Assembly: GCA_027475525.1 (NCBI GenBank)
Contig: JAMWFC010000134.1
Location: 62,001 to 126,000, forward strand
Origin: Macrolepiota albuminosa
Lineage: Eukaryota > Basidiomycota > Agaricomycetes > Agaricales > Agaricaceae
DNA length: 64,000 bases
Direction: 5' to 3'
Numbering within the stretch: the first letter of the stretch is position 1; each line of letters starts with the position of its first letter. The notes beneath the pieces were generated by a model, which worked only from the letters and a program-made list of their open reading frames with translations, was not told the origin of the DNA and searched no databases. Positions 19,201 to 31,300 of the stretch are shown one piece after another. The translations under genes and the position numbers were made by a program.

Positions 19201-20348
19201 CTTTCTTGAAGTCTTAAAAAGTTTCCTCTAATCCACACTGGTGCTTGATGATAAACTTGAGGTATTGATGAAAGGTTACTTCCCAAAATATATATGATAT
19301 TTTGAAATGTAGAGGTGTCTTAACAAACTTCAGCCTAAGTGATTCACTCCCTGGGAACCACCAAGCCTTTGCCTATCAATTGCCTGTCTATTCTCTACTA
19401 TACTTGGGCTATTTATACTGTTTTTCTGGTGCACAGACCACTAGCTACACATGACTCTTTGTTGTAACCTCCCCAGCATCAATAACATATTTGATAGTCC
19501 AGTTTCTCTTTTTAGATGCCTGTTTTGGTGCCATCATTCAATTTTTTGTTTTGCCATTCATCCAGAGTATTCTGATTGCCACTTTCTCATTTGCTTCTGC
19601 TCTATTTAGCACAATTTCATTTATAGATCCTTCTTTCCCCTTTTATCACTTTCCTGCATTCCATGCTTCTTTTCCTTTCCCCTTTTGGTTATATCAAATT
19701 GGGCATTGTCAGATCAGATCTTGATCTAGATCATCACAATTTGATTTCATTTTGTCCACTCTGCCAGCTCCTATGCTTTTCCTTCCCATAACAGTGGCTG
19801 GACTATTATTGAATTGATAGTGTAAGCTGGTCCCTGCCCTTTGTTTTGTACTTTCTGTATATTTATTGGGATGTTTTGGAGATATAGATTTGTTGAGACT
19901 GCTACCAGGAGGCTTACAGTTTTTAGCCTATAATTATATGTTTATTTTGACTTCTGATGCATGTTGTGTCCCTGACTGCTGGTACAGTGTTGTATCACCA
20001 TGTTGGGGCTCAAAAGGTTGCCAGCATTATAGAAGGCAACTGCCTCATGGTATAGTTCCAGGCAGGCCATGACAAGAGTCATGCACCAAGCAATTATGGG
20101 CTTGCCTGTGCTATTTGCACAGAGAGCTCAACACAATGTGAACCCAAAAAGGGTTTACCAGTGCATGTGGTAGGCATGATCTACCACAATGTCCTGATAT
20201 GTGTTTTCCAGCCCTGAACAACCAAAGACTAGTGCATATTGAACAAGCTGGTCTAGGTTGAACAGAGTAGTTGGATCTAGTGTATGCATTACATGCAGCA
20301 CAGTGGAGTTGTCTTCTTTCATGTGCAGGAAGCACTCTGGAATGCATT
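19201..20348. other. No gene seen; CpG-free AT-rich DNA
   Basis: Short open frames only, no recognisable motif and no CpG by eye. Probably decayed repeat sequence. Confidence 0.4.
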
Positions 20349-20353
20349 GTTGC

Positions 20354-20851
20354 TGTAAGGGCGACCTCTAGAGGCTGTGGCTCAGTCACACAGCTGGCAG
20401 AGGGAGATCCAAAGTGTATTAGAGTATGTACTGACAATATCATAATAACTACTCACCTGGCAGAGGGAGATCCAAAGAGAACAAGTCTAAGGATTTCCTA
20501 TGCTAGGTTGGATGCTTCTGGGGCCTCTGAAGCATGGGAAACAACTGTACAGTACCACAAAACCTTAAAAACTTGAAAATTGCCTACACAAACAATTGCA
20601 CAAATAAGGGACAAACTCTGGCAAACTCTGGCTTATGTAAGCAGGCTGGAAGTGGTGCTGAGGGGCCCACACTTGTCTGAATAGTAGCTAAAGAACCAGA
20701 GCACTTCAAGGGCTGAGAATAGTACTAACAGATAGTGTTGAAAGAATAGAAACAGTAAAATGAGATAATGTCAGAAGAAATAAGAGAATGAATGAAAGAA
20801 GAGTGAAGAGATAAGGAGTGAAGGAAGAAAGAAATGAGGAGTTCTCTGACA
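20354..20851 (+). mobile_element. Solo LTR of the same Ty3 family
   Basis: 498 bp, begins TGTAAGG and ends CTGACA, flanked by the 5-bp duplication GTTGC (20349-20353, 20852-20856). Written in the same plus-strand sense as the LTRs of the full element (whose transcript runs on minus). Diverged by many transitions and has lost CpGs, so it is older than the full element. Keeps the AGAACAAGTCT priming sequence. Confidence 0.93.
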
Positions 20852-20856
20852 GTTGC

Positions 20857-21494
20857 TCAATGAGAGCAAGATTGTCAGCACCTTGCATTGAGTTGACAAG
20901 AATCTGTTACTGTAGCTCTGTCACAAGAAGCTGCATTGTTTGGTTGTAAAGAGCTTTATCTGTTCAATGTGATTGTGCCAGAAATGCCAGCATGGTGCCC
21001 TGAGGCAAACTCATAAGCCACAGCTCAATTGGCATTGGCTCCTATCAACACAGTATTAGTATGATACAATTAGTATGTGCAGTGGCTGAGTGCTCCTCTG
21101 AAGCATGAGTTCATCTGCTCAACATCAAGCAGGCCCCACACCTTTACCCCCAATTTACCAGGGATTCTCCCCAAGAAATTAGTCTCAGCCCTATGTTGAA
21201 GGGCTTGTTCTGCCTTAGATAAGGTTCACCTTCTTCTTTGTTATATATGCACTTATTGCATGCCACATATTGGAAACAGTCAGCTGCCATTTCCTCTTTC
21301 TCACTCTTGTCCTCCTGCTCTGAGCTTGACTCATCATAGTCACTCTTGTTGAAGAGAGAGACAGCTTTTGCTTTGCCTTTTCTAGGCACAATTTTCTTCT
21401 TCTCAGTCATCACCAGACCATCATATTGTGCTGGTGTGCACAGGTCTGGGGTCAAAACAACCATAGAGTACTGTGCTGGTAGGGTGGGCATCAC
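20857..21494 (-). pseudogene. Degenerate lysine/acid-rich ORF, probably retroelement debris
   Basis: A minus-strand frame (about 21480-21144) encodes a basic run (TEKKKIVPRKGKAKAV), an acidic run (SSSEQEDKSEKEE) and CNKCIYNKEEGE. This resembles linker parts of retroelement Gag proteins, but no zinc knuckle or other diagnostic motif is present. CpG-free. Low confidence. Confidence 0.25.
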
Positions 21495-21648
21495 TGTCAG
21501 GGGACTCTTCATTTCTTCCTTTTCTCACTCCTTATCTCTTCACTCTCCCTTCATTCATTCTCTTATTTCTTTGTCAGGGGACTCTTCATTTCTTCCTTTT
21601 CTCACTCCTTATCTCTTCACTCTCCCTTCATTCATTCTCTTATTTCTT
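21495..21648. repeat. Perfect 77-bp tandem duplication (solo LTR)
   Basis: Copies 21495-21571 and 21572-21648; the match ends exactly at both borders. Confidence 0.95.
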
Positions 21649-22063
21649 CTGACATTATTTCATTTTACTGTTTCTATTCTTTCAACACTATCTGTTAGTA
21701 CTATTCTCAGCCCTTGAGGTGCTCTGGTTCTTTAGCTACTATTCAGACAAGTGTGGGCCCCTCAGCACCACTTCCAGCCTGCTTACATAAGCCAGAGTTT
21801 GCCAGAGTTTGCCTCTTATTTGTGCAATTGTTTGTGTAGGCAATTTTTGAGTTTTTAAGGTTTTGTTGTACTGTACAGTTGTTTCCCATGCTTCAGAGGC
21901 CCCAGAAGCATCTAACCTGGCATAGAAAATCCCTAGACTTGTTCTCTTTGGATCTCCCTCTGCCAGGTGAGTAGTTATTATGATATTGTCAGTACATACT
22001 CTAATATACTTTGGATCTCCCTCTGCCAGCTGTGTGACTGAGCTACTAGAGGTTGCCCTTACA
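21495..22063 (-). mobile_element. Solo LTR of the same Ty3 family, inverted
   Basis: Begins TGTCAGGGG and ends CCCTTACA on the plus strand, with target duplication ATCAC (21490-21494, 22064-22068). 569 bp because its first 77 bp are duplicated; 492 bp otherwise. Carries AGACTTGTTCT, the priming sequence, in reverse orientation. Confidence 0.92.
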
Positions 22064-22068
22064 ATCAC

Positions 22069-23640
22069 CACAGGAAGCATGAACAGCATTTGAGCTTCTC
22101 CAGCTTATTTGGAAATATTGGCAGGAAAGGCTATCACCTCTAATTTAGAGCTGCAATGCTGGCATGATGGCCCTGGCTTATCCAGGGTAGTAGATCATGC
22201 CAGAGTTCTTTCACTGGGCTTAGCCCAAGGTTCATTATAGATAGGTGCTCTTAGCACTATAGTAACAGGTTTGGACCCCATGATTGGGGCCTAAGAGGGT
22301 GCAAGTTACTCTGCTAGAGACTCACTGACTGCAACTAGTGACTTAATAGACCCTGAGGGGCCACAGCAGGTAGCTGCAATAATAAGGCAATAGGCTGAGC
22401 AGGCTGCTCAGAGTGTGCAGGTCATGCTGCCATTGGCAACTTTGCTCATGAAGGCATGACTGGTCAAGCAGGCTGATATCTAGCCCTTTTGACCTCAACA
22501 ATCAGTTTCTCAAAAGTCAGAACTTTGCACTTAGATGTGCAATCAATCTGCTCTAGCACTGCCACATGCTGCCATCTCATGAGCTCAATCTAGTTGAGCA
22601 GTTCTTCCAACACCACCATGGCCAGACTGTCCTGCAGAAAGAATGCAGTTGGGGGCACTGGCTGCCCAGCTGCTTCTAGCCAGCTAAGAAGTGCATCTGG
22701 AATTGTTGTTTCTTGCACTTGTGGTGCATATTCTGAATACTGTTCTACCACAGGTCATTGCATCTATAGCAAGGGTGGCAGTTTCATCACCACACTCATA
22801 TATGTTGGTGCTGGTGCAGGTGGTCATATAGGAGGAACCTGATAAAAGTGCTCTCAGTGCACATCTTCAACTGGATGCTCATAGTGCTCCTTGTTGCCCA
22901 CCTCCATCTCCTGCGAGTGGAGGGGCATCTGATAAAGAAGTGGCTCTTTGTGGCCTGGATAGGCCATGCCTGTTGTCTGATATTGACTGACTGCCAAGTA
23001 CTGTGGCTGCTTCTGATAAGTTTGCTAGTATAGATAATCATGTATATTGGGAGGTCTCCCTCCTCTACCAGAGCCCTGTAGTCTCTGATCACTTTTTGGC
23101 AGCCCCAATAGGCCATTTTATAAAACATATCAATAAGGCATGTATTGGGACTTAGAAGGAAAGAGAAAAAAATCTCCTAACTTCATCAGTGGCTACCTGA
23201 TTACTGACTAGTTATTAGAGAGGACTTCATCCACAATTTACCATCTCACATGCTCTATGCATATTCTGCTAGCTGCTGAGGGCATTTTACACCTTGCAAC
23301 TCTAAGTAATAGTCCAGCACTGCAAGATCTTTGCAGCTTATAAGAAGCTCTCAGATGGTATCATTTAAGCTCTATTTCACCTCAAATTTGAGGTGTCTGT
23401 CTACTGTCTACCAATGACCAATGAGGTCATCCACAAACTATTCCTGGTCATTATCAGTTCCAAAGTCATGATTAGAAAACAGCACATCACTACTTGCTAG
23501 GTATGGTTGCAACAGCAACACATGGAACTTAAGTACTATTCTGCATGCTTGGAGCACAGTTGGTAGTTCTAGCATGTAATTAGACCTGCTAGGCTCAGCT
23601 TCAAGGACCTTATATAGTCCAATCCACAATCACAGATGGA
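22069..23640 (-). pseudogene. Relic of another Ty3/gypsy element (integrase C-terminus, chromodomain)
   Basis: At 23629-23438 a frame reads MWIGLYKVLEAEPSRSNYML and LKFHVLLLQPYLASSD, the typical end of Ty3 integrases. It continues through stops into a decayed chromodomain (FVDDLIGHW, LKFEVK*SLNDT, DLAVLDYYLELQGV) to about 23260. Two stops sit where the chromodomain has tryptophan (E*FVDD, EVK*SLN), so TGG became TAG. Further left are unassigned debris frames (for example YWGCQKVIRDYRALVEEG at 23128-23040). CpG-depleted and clearly dead. Confidence 0.7.
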
Positions 23641-23736
23641 ATATAGCCATTATTGAGTTTAAAGGGTAAATACTCTGTAGTTTTTAAGATGCCTGCATTA
23701 ATCATAAATTCAACAAGTAGACATCTATCCACCCAG

Positions 23737-23865
23737 TTGCCAGAGGACTCCTTATTTCTTCCTTCTTTCACTCCTTATTCCTTCACTATTTTCTCATTCA
23801 TTTTCTTATTTTTTCTGTCATTCTCTCATTTTACTGTTTCTATTCTCTCAACACTACTTGCTTGT
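23737..23865 (-). repeat. Truncated LTR fragment
   Basis: About 125 bp resembling the start of the inverted LTR at 21572 onward (AGAGGACTCCTTATTTC..., TTTACTGTTTCTATTCT, CAACACTA), diverged, without its other half or a target duplication. Confidence 0.65.
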
Positions 23866-24682
23866 ATGGGCCATTGCTAGCATGGCATGACCGAGATCTA
23901 CACTTGATCAAAAGGTATGGGCCTGCAGCAGACTGAGGTCTATAGCATAGGGTGTTGAATCCGTGATGTGGCAGTATTAATGTGACCATGTTAGCATGAC
24001 GTGCCAACACGGCATGATGCGGTACATTAACTTAGCGCAGAAAGGAGAAATACTGGAACGTTTGTATAATATTCAATGTCCAATTTGTATATAGCAGTAT
24101 CCGTAAACATAACACATATATATATAAAAAAAAAAAGAGTAGATCCTTCATTTGTCAACGTTGTCTCTGTACACGTAGAATATGTTGCCATCGATACGAC
24201 CAACATACAAGAATAAGTACATCCCTGTATGATAAGGCTTCGTATTCGTAGCCTGTAAAGGGGTGTTATTCAACAAATTATGTCAAAAACTGGCAACGAA
24301 CCTGTTCCTTGTTACAATTCAGATCCTTGACCCTCCCTATAACTCCTTTGATGCACTCAAATGCTCAAATAACATACATGTGCGCAGATCTGAGCATCTG
24401 TAAGTATAACAGAGCCAAAAAAAAAGATGCAAATATATGCATTTGATGCTCTGAACTACACCAGTCCTTCTGCTTTTGTTTTTTCTGATTTTTTATGACG
24501 AATTGCCATTGATAGTTTGGAAAACCATGTGGGATGATTGTTCGGAAGTCAATAAGCAAATCATGGACGTTACAGAGTGGGAATGAATGTTCGAAGCAGC
24601 GTTGATGCTGAGCAATGTCCAGGATGCCGTGATGCATCAAATACACATGTGATAGTCACATATACACATCAACATTACTTTT

Positions 24683-24942
24683 GTTGGCTTTAAACAGCCA
24701 ATGTTATTCCCCCCGCACGTTGTCCTTGGAGCATCTGCATGCAGCTAGAGGCTTTGCTGCATGACCTAAAGTTGAAAAAAAAAAAAAAAAAAGTTTGAAG
24801 TACAATCGATAAGACCGACGTACCAATTTAGTACAAATACCTGCCCATGATGCTCTTGTTGGCTTTAAACGGCCAATACTGGCCCCCTTGTCGTCTTTGG
24901 AGAGTCTAGACACAGCCAGAGGCTTTGCTGTACATCCTAAAA
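24683..24942. repeat. Imperfect direct repeat pair
   Basis: Two copies of about 85 bp (24683-24765 and 24857-24940) sharing TTGTTGGCTTTAAACRGCCAA and CCAGAGGCTTTGCTG-like sequence. Possibly remains of a small mobile element; no terminal repeats seen. Confidence 0.55.
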
Positions 24943-24947
24943 AATAC

Positions 24948-24986
<39 letters not shown>
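24948..24986. repeat. (TAA)n microsatellite
   Basis: About 13 consecutive TAA units. Confidence 0.95.
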
Positions 24987-24988
<2 letters not shown>

Positions 24989-25448
24989 TTGTTCGATCCA
25001 CTGACCAGCCATTATGACACGTATTTGGCTGCTGCCTGGAGCTAATTTAATGCAATGTTGTAAGATGAATCTTCACCAGTGTGAGTATGAACACCAACGG
25101 TATAGTTGGGATAATACAAAGCAACGAACTATACAAGCTCTGGCATAGAGTCAGCATCAAGATAATGGTCCTGGCTATACCCAAGGCTTATGCATGGACG
25201 AACAAAGGTACTGCCTGAAACATGTAGAGTGTTTGGTGAGGGACTATCTGTTGGTAAAGGAAGGCAGACAGTCTTTTGCAACCTTGGCTGCATGTAGATT
25301 GTTTTATTGTCATATGTTGCCAACCTCAAGTAGAAACCAACTTGTGGAATGATGTTGGAGGGGCAACAAATAGAAGCAGTGAATTCGATGTCTTAATATA
25401 TAGCAGAATAATGAAATAAAGCTTTCCAGTTTTGTCTGAATCAAGTTC

Positions 25449-25602
25449 GATGACACACTGTTGATTTGCATCATAGTCCTAGAGACACATATAGCTCTTC
25501 AACTATCTGCCGACTTTACCCACATGATGACACACTGTTGATTTGCATCATAGTCCTAGAGACACATATAGCTCTTCAACTATCTGCCGACTTTACCCAC
25601 AT
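25449..25602. repeat. Perfect 77-bp tandem duplication
   Basis: Copies 25449-25525 and 25526-25602; match ends exactly at both borders. Confidence 0.95.
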
Positions 25603-25906
25603 TTGGTTTTGGCTGTATGTGATCTACTCATAGGGCTATATAAAATTTTTAAAACATATGGTCATGCAGTTGGAAGGAGACATACCTAGCACTTTGAATG
25701 CTAGCAGCACATGCTTGAGCAACTCCATGAGAGTGGATGCTGACAACCAAACTGCTCAGGAGTTGCACAGAGATTGCCATATATCTGGCAGGTCACATTA
25801 TATAAAATATTTCAGAAACATGTTCTATCAGAAAGCCTGCTTACCTATTTAAGGTGCTTGCACATGTGTTAAGTAAACAGGCCATCCAACTGAACACTTA
25901 CATAAC

Positions 25907-25964
25907 ATTTATTATTTATTTATTTATTTATTTATTACTTTTATTTATTTATTTATTTATTTTA
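25907..25964. repeat. (TTTA)n microsatellite
   Basis: TTTA tetranucleotide run interrupted once by TACTT, in very AT-rich sequence. Confidence 0.9.
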
Positions 25965-26810
25965 ATGTTATTTTAAATATTTCTAATTTTAAATATGATG
26001 TATATACATGTATGTCGATAAATGAATACAATTCGTATTTACTAGAATAAAATGTTAAAATATAGTGTGTTGATACTACAATAAAATATGTAAATTATCT
26101 GTGGAACTTATAAGGAACAGTAAGCGTTAAAATTAAACCAACTTATATAAAAAATACAAATAGAATTTATATGTTCTGCTCATGTGAGGTCTGTAATATG
26201 CCCGCACTAATAAAATTAGACGATGAAATACCGGATGACTGAATACTCACAATTTCTCTCAAAGAGGTGTTGAAAACGTGATGACGAGTTATGCTAGTCA
26301 GAATGATGTGTGTTACTGTTATGGCCCAAGCCGTCCAGCTGTACGATGCACCAGCATATGAATAAGTGTATGCTTTATCTAAGTGTTGCTCATCATCGCT
26401 CAGATATAAGTGAAAAGCTGCAACGAGCCAACTTTCTTGGTCAAATCCTTTTATTGTGAGATGTTGCACGTTATGGTCTCTATGAGCATAAGCGCTGACG
26501 GTAATATATAAATTCAACATCATAAAACTGCCTATAAATGCTAAAATATCCAGAAAAACTCACTAGAACACTAGATCAGCAACGTTCACTCACGTCAATA
26601 TATCGAAGTACCAACTGGATACTGTAGATAAGGCAACATCCACTATTTCCCTCATCCGTCTGCCACGTGATAATGTAGCGGAAGTGCAGGGGCACCAACA
26701 CTGAATACTAGCTATGGGAAGCATGGACATGATATTATGTGAGTGGAATAACAAATGTAAATGTATATGAAGATATATTGAGAGAATACATCGACATCGT
26801 ACATTTGTCG

Positions 26811-26965
26811 TGTAAAGTAGTGAGTTCACACTAACTATATGTTTTAATGATAACTCAACATATTGGCTGGTTTATCAAATTAGTGTATGTAAAGTAGTGA
26901 GTTCACACTAACTATATGTTTTAATGATAACTCAACATATTGGCTGGTTTATCAAATTAGTGTAT
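26811..26965. repeat. Perfect 77-bp tandem duplication
   Basis: Period exactly 77 (26811 and 26888); one additional base matches by chance. Confidence 0.95.
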
Positions 26966-27754
26966 TGTAGTTCATCCTATTGGTGTATAGGTAACATGTT
27001 GTATTTTCCATAGAGGTTCGTGCAGAAATGTTTTGTTTTGACTCGTGAAAATTTATAGATCGATCAGACTGACATTTTTTCTGTACTGTATTACTTGATA
27101 TAATTTTACCCATCGGAGTGTTCTAGCCTGGAGTGAGTAATAAGTACCAAGTCAATATATAGCGATGGTATTTGCTTCCATCAGATGTCTGTTGAGCAAG
27201 TATACAGCAACATAGAATGCTAGTACCAGTACAACCAAGCGGTGGTGGGAATGCATTTTCTAGAGCATACAATAGCATTTTGTAAGAGGGAGCCAGATGT
27301 AACATAGCCAGTATAAGAAACCACTGAAAGGAACCAACAGACTGAAAGGCATAGAAAGGTGGAGAGCACATCAGGGGAGAAGAGGTGAAGGATTATGTAC
27401 GTACTTTAATATATAAAAAACAAAACAGTAATACATATTATCAAATAGACATGTAGCATAAGTTGTTTCAACATACTATAAATTTGTACCTTTTGTTTTT
27501 AAATAAACAATTGTGTTTCTTACTTTTACAAGTAGAAACTGAGTTTGCTTGTTGGCTAGCCTTGTATGAAATAGCATGACAACAAGTAAATGTATATATG
27601 TGTATTTGCTATGTAATATCCAAACAGTCATTCAACTGAACCATTACATAATACAAAGTCATGTTTACAAATTCAGTATTTAATTTTACTAGTCATTCCT
27701 TTTATAATTTAATAATCATTTAAAACAATGACAAAATAGATAAACAATATATAA

Positions 27755-28190
27755 TTAAACCAATCATCCCACCAAATGCTTATATAATATACTATCATAT
27801 TAAAAATTTCACGGTCGTGAAATTGGTCAGGTGAACATACAGTAGACATAACATGCCCAAACTCATGATTACTAACTAATAAACCACGTTTAATACACGT
27901 GAATACATATTATATCAGTGTTCAGATACACAGCAAAAAAATAATTAATTAATTAAATAAATAAAATATATAAGTAAATCAATTGTCCCACCAAATGCTT
28001 ATATAACATGCACCTTTGTTCACTTAATAGGTATACCAAGAATCGTCTTTATGGACTACTTAGTCCTTATTTAGCTGTCGTTGATGAAAATAAATTATAT
28101 TTTAGTTTAAATCAGATTAAATTGTATTTTCTATGGGCACGTTTAACATATATTATGTCAGTGTTCAGGTATACAACCGGTTTGAAGATC
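27755..28190. repeat. Degenerate direct repeat in AT-rich DNA
   Basis: Two copies about 205-240 bp apart share CCCACCAAATGCTTATATAA, CACGTTTAA and TCAGTGTTCAG blocks. No gene between 27372 and 28367. Confidence 0.5.
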
Positions 28191-28367
28191 ATATGACCTC
28201 ATGTCGTCCAAATTCACGTTAACTGTCCTGATTTTGCAAGGGAGTCGTTTGAACAATAGCACTTCTAGCATAGATGGATAGCTTCATAGTAATATAGTAA
28301 TATGACCTATATTCTTAAATATACAGACTTGATTCAAACCAAACAACTCCCTATTGGTAATATACGA

Positions 28368-31300
28368 TTACGCCACTCTGACGTATAACACTATTGTTGC
28401 TTTATTACCTCTGCAGACTTGTATATCCAACATATCCAGACTGCCTTCTTCAACAATCAACCTTCTACCAGTAATTAAACTGTCATGGAACCACACCCTC
28501 AAGGACAAATTCACGTATCAACAAGTAAAATGACTGTTTGCAAAATATATGATACCTTTTAGGATATATCATCTGTCTCCTGACCCATAAACTGGCACAT
28601 CGACATTGAAAGACAGTATTGGTGCCGTATATACTGTTCTCATTATTCTAACTAATTCAGACACGCATGTTCTGCACCAAAATTCAGTAAGAAATTCCAT
28701 GTTCCTTAGGAAATGTTATATTGACGGTTGTGAATAATCTAGTATGGCAATCTGACACAAATTTGACGTAACAGCTTGTCATGACCCCTCCCCGGGACAT
28801 CCCCGGAGCCCCATCCAGGAGCCTCTTTTGTCAACCCCACAACGCGCCCCGCCCCCACAGCTGCCGATGCTGCCATCACACGCATCAAAGACCGCCATCA
28901 GCCAGCCCCCCCGGGAACCCTGCATCACGGACCCTAGGATTAACCACCATCAATGATTGGATCACACGACTCACTTCTGGCCATCATGCATCATGCATCA
29001 CAGCTTCCTCCACACCAATCAATTGCACGCCCCACATGCATGATTCAAGTATACAGTCCCTGCCCGCTGCTCAATGCCTCCTGGAGCCTATCCTAGACAT
29101 CCCAGAATCCCGAGACCGGGCCCCGTAGTACTTATAGCATAGTTCCCCATTGTATTTGCTAGTCTTGATATTAACTTGAATTGTTGCGTGCCCTCTGCTT
29201 GATTGGTACGCGCTGACTGGCATGCTTGAACAACTGCGTGCTCTAAGTTTGGTATGCACTTTGTGACTTATAATTTGTTAACCCAGTCTTGTCTTAGAAC
29301 CCCTGGTTTCTGACTTGACCACCCTCCAACCCTCAGCCTCTGAAACACCCAAAGCCCCCGAATCAAGTTCTCTTCCCTGGAACCACCTATCCACATCTTG
29401 AACCCCGGAGCCCTAGCTCCGGAGTTCCAGACACCTAAGTATCTGTAAATCAAGTCCGCCTTGTAAGGACATTGCTTTCCTGGAAAGCCCCCGACTCAGC
29501 GGAACCTGACATAGCTCTTCTGTTAACTGCATGACTGCATGGACAGTGCATGTATGATGTGTATACATTTTGCTTGTATGTAAGCAACTCTTCGATCACA
29601 GCATGAACACTTGTTAGTTCACCATATAAAAAGTTTCTCGAATTGCAATTGTTTATACAATTTCTCAAATCCTCTCTTGCATCCTCCAGCATGATTTTAC
29701 TTTTGTGTGTTGATAAGAAGTTGCTTTCCATGCTTCACATAATTGATGTCCCAAATGATTGGAAAGTCATCGACCATAGTGACATGTCATCTTGCCACAT
29801 ATTGTACAATATAATTATTACCACATCGTACATGCAACTGTTGGCATTCCACTTAGTTCCAACCAGTCCTGCACATCTGTCCAAATTTAATTCCTGTTCA
29901 CTGCTTATAAGATTTTTTGAAATTTTCAAGTTGGGTGAACCATCATCGCGGTTCTAGTTTATTTTGCTGTGTATTGGTTGAGAATGTATTATGGGCTGAA
30001 TGCCCTTAGCTGGAATAAATCTGCTTTTAGGGGACTGCAGTAGCTTAATAGGTCTATTTTCACTAGCAACCTGCCATTTGATATCCAGGAATGATGCATC
30101 ATTGTAAGAGTTCTTGTCACTCCAACATAAGGCCATATGAAGGTTAGGGGGCATGTAACCTTTTTGTTTGCATTGTCTAAATGAATGAAGTAGACTAGGT
30201 GAATCGACAAAACTTTTAGGGAGCTGGTTCATATATCTGAGTTTGGTTATTTCATTGAGCAATTCCAAGTCACAAAATTCCCTGTGCAATGCACCACTCG
30301 CTTTGCCTTGTATTTTGTTAGCATCAAATCCTCATATGATGAGTGTTCCTGCAGCTGTAGCACTGCGGGATAGTGCAGTGTAGTAGGCTTGGTGTGATTG
30401 ACACTTGGTTAAGTTTACTTGATTGTAAGGTCTAGTTTTTCCTTGACTTGCATAATCCGTCATGGCGTAGTTTACCAATATCTCTACCTGTGATCGAGAC
30501 AAAGACACACTGTCATCACTAGAGAGTCTACATTTAAAATGCATGCTTGTACATACAATTGAAACTACATTACCAGAAAGTCCATTGATTTTTACTCTTT
30601 GCGGAGGATTGTTGAATAGTACAAATAACATATCCAGCATAATTTGTCCAGCCAATCCGATGCAACTTTTCCAACCATACACAAAACCTTCCTGTCTGTT
30701 GATGATGCATAATTCTGTAGCCGCATTATTCTTGATTATAACAAGCAAGCCTACACACAATGACAGCTTTCCCATGACTTGAACACTGCAAGATGATGGA
30801 GGTTGGTCCCACAATGCATGCTATATAGTTGGAGGAAATCTTGTGATTTCTTTAGAGCACGTGTAGTTAAATGAATGGATTTTTGTTTCATCGCCATCTC
30901 TGGATGATGGACTATCTTTGCTGTAGAAATGCACTAGTTCCTGACAGCTCTTGCTTGCAAATTGAGTACTTCCTATAATATTAATAGCGTCTTTGTTTAC
31001 GTTTTGTATGGTGATTATAGAAACATTTCTGAACTGTTTATCAGATATAAATAGGCAACTATTAGAGATGGCCAATGATCTGCTCCTAAAAAACTTCACG
31101 TCTTCTTTGGTGCATGCTCTATACCTCATATTTTCGAGTGTGGTATGCAAAGCTGCATCCTCCATAGACTGAGTTTTCTGCCTCATGTTTTTATGCAATA
31201 TGACAACGGTTGTTACCTGATGCCATACAGCCTTGCCTATGGCAAACTCCTGATCCTTCAACATTTTGGTATTTAAACCTACAGTTCTACTATATAACGC

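Larger units (their letters stand above)
24148..27371 (-). pseudogene. Intron-containing gene of unknown family, degenerate
   Basis: Coding-like stretches in minus orientation: 27371-27123 (MCSPPFYAFQSVGSFQWFL), about 26700-26590 (ATLSRGRRMREIVDVALSTV), about 26520-26167 (HNVQHLTIKGFDQESWLVAA ... HHVFNTSLREIVSIQ), about 25370-25040 (ICCPSNIIPQVGFYLRLAT ... VHTHTGEDSSYNIALN) and about 24260-24148 (YHTGMYLFLYVGRIDGNIF, ending NVDK and TGA). In-frame TAGs interrupt it (after PELV, after ALN), the latter at a plausible TGG. I recognise no domain. The stretches may not all be one gene, and two 77-bp duplications fall inside the span. Confidence 0.35.

Noticed and set aside
22848..23033. Plus-strand hydrophobic ORF
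   Set aside because: It is antisense to Ty3-relic debris and in a CpG-free decayed block; chance frame.
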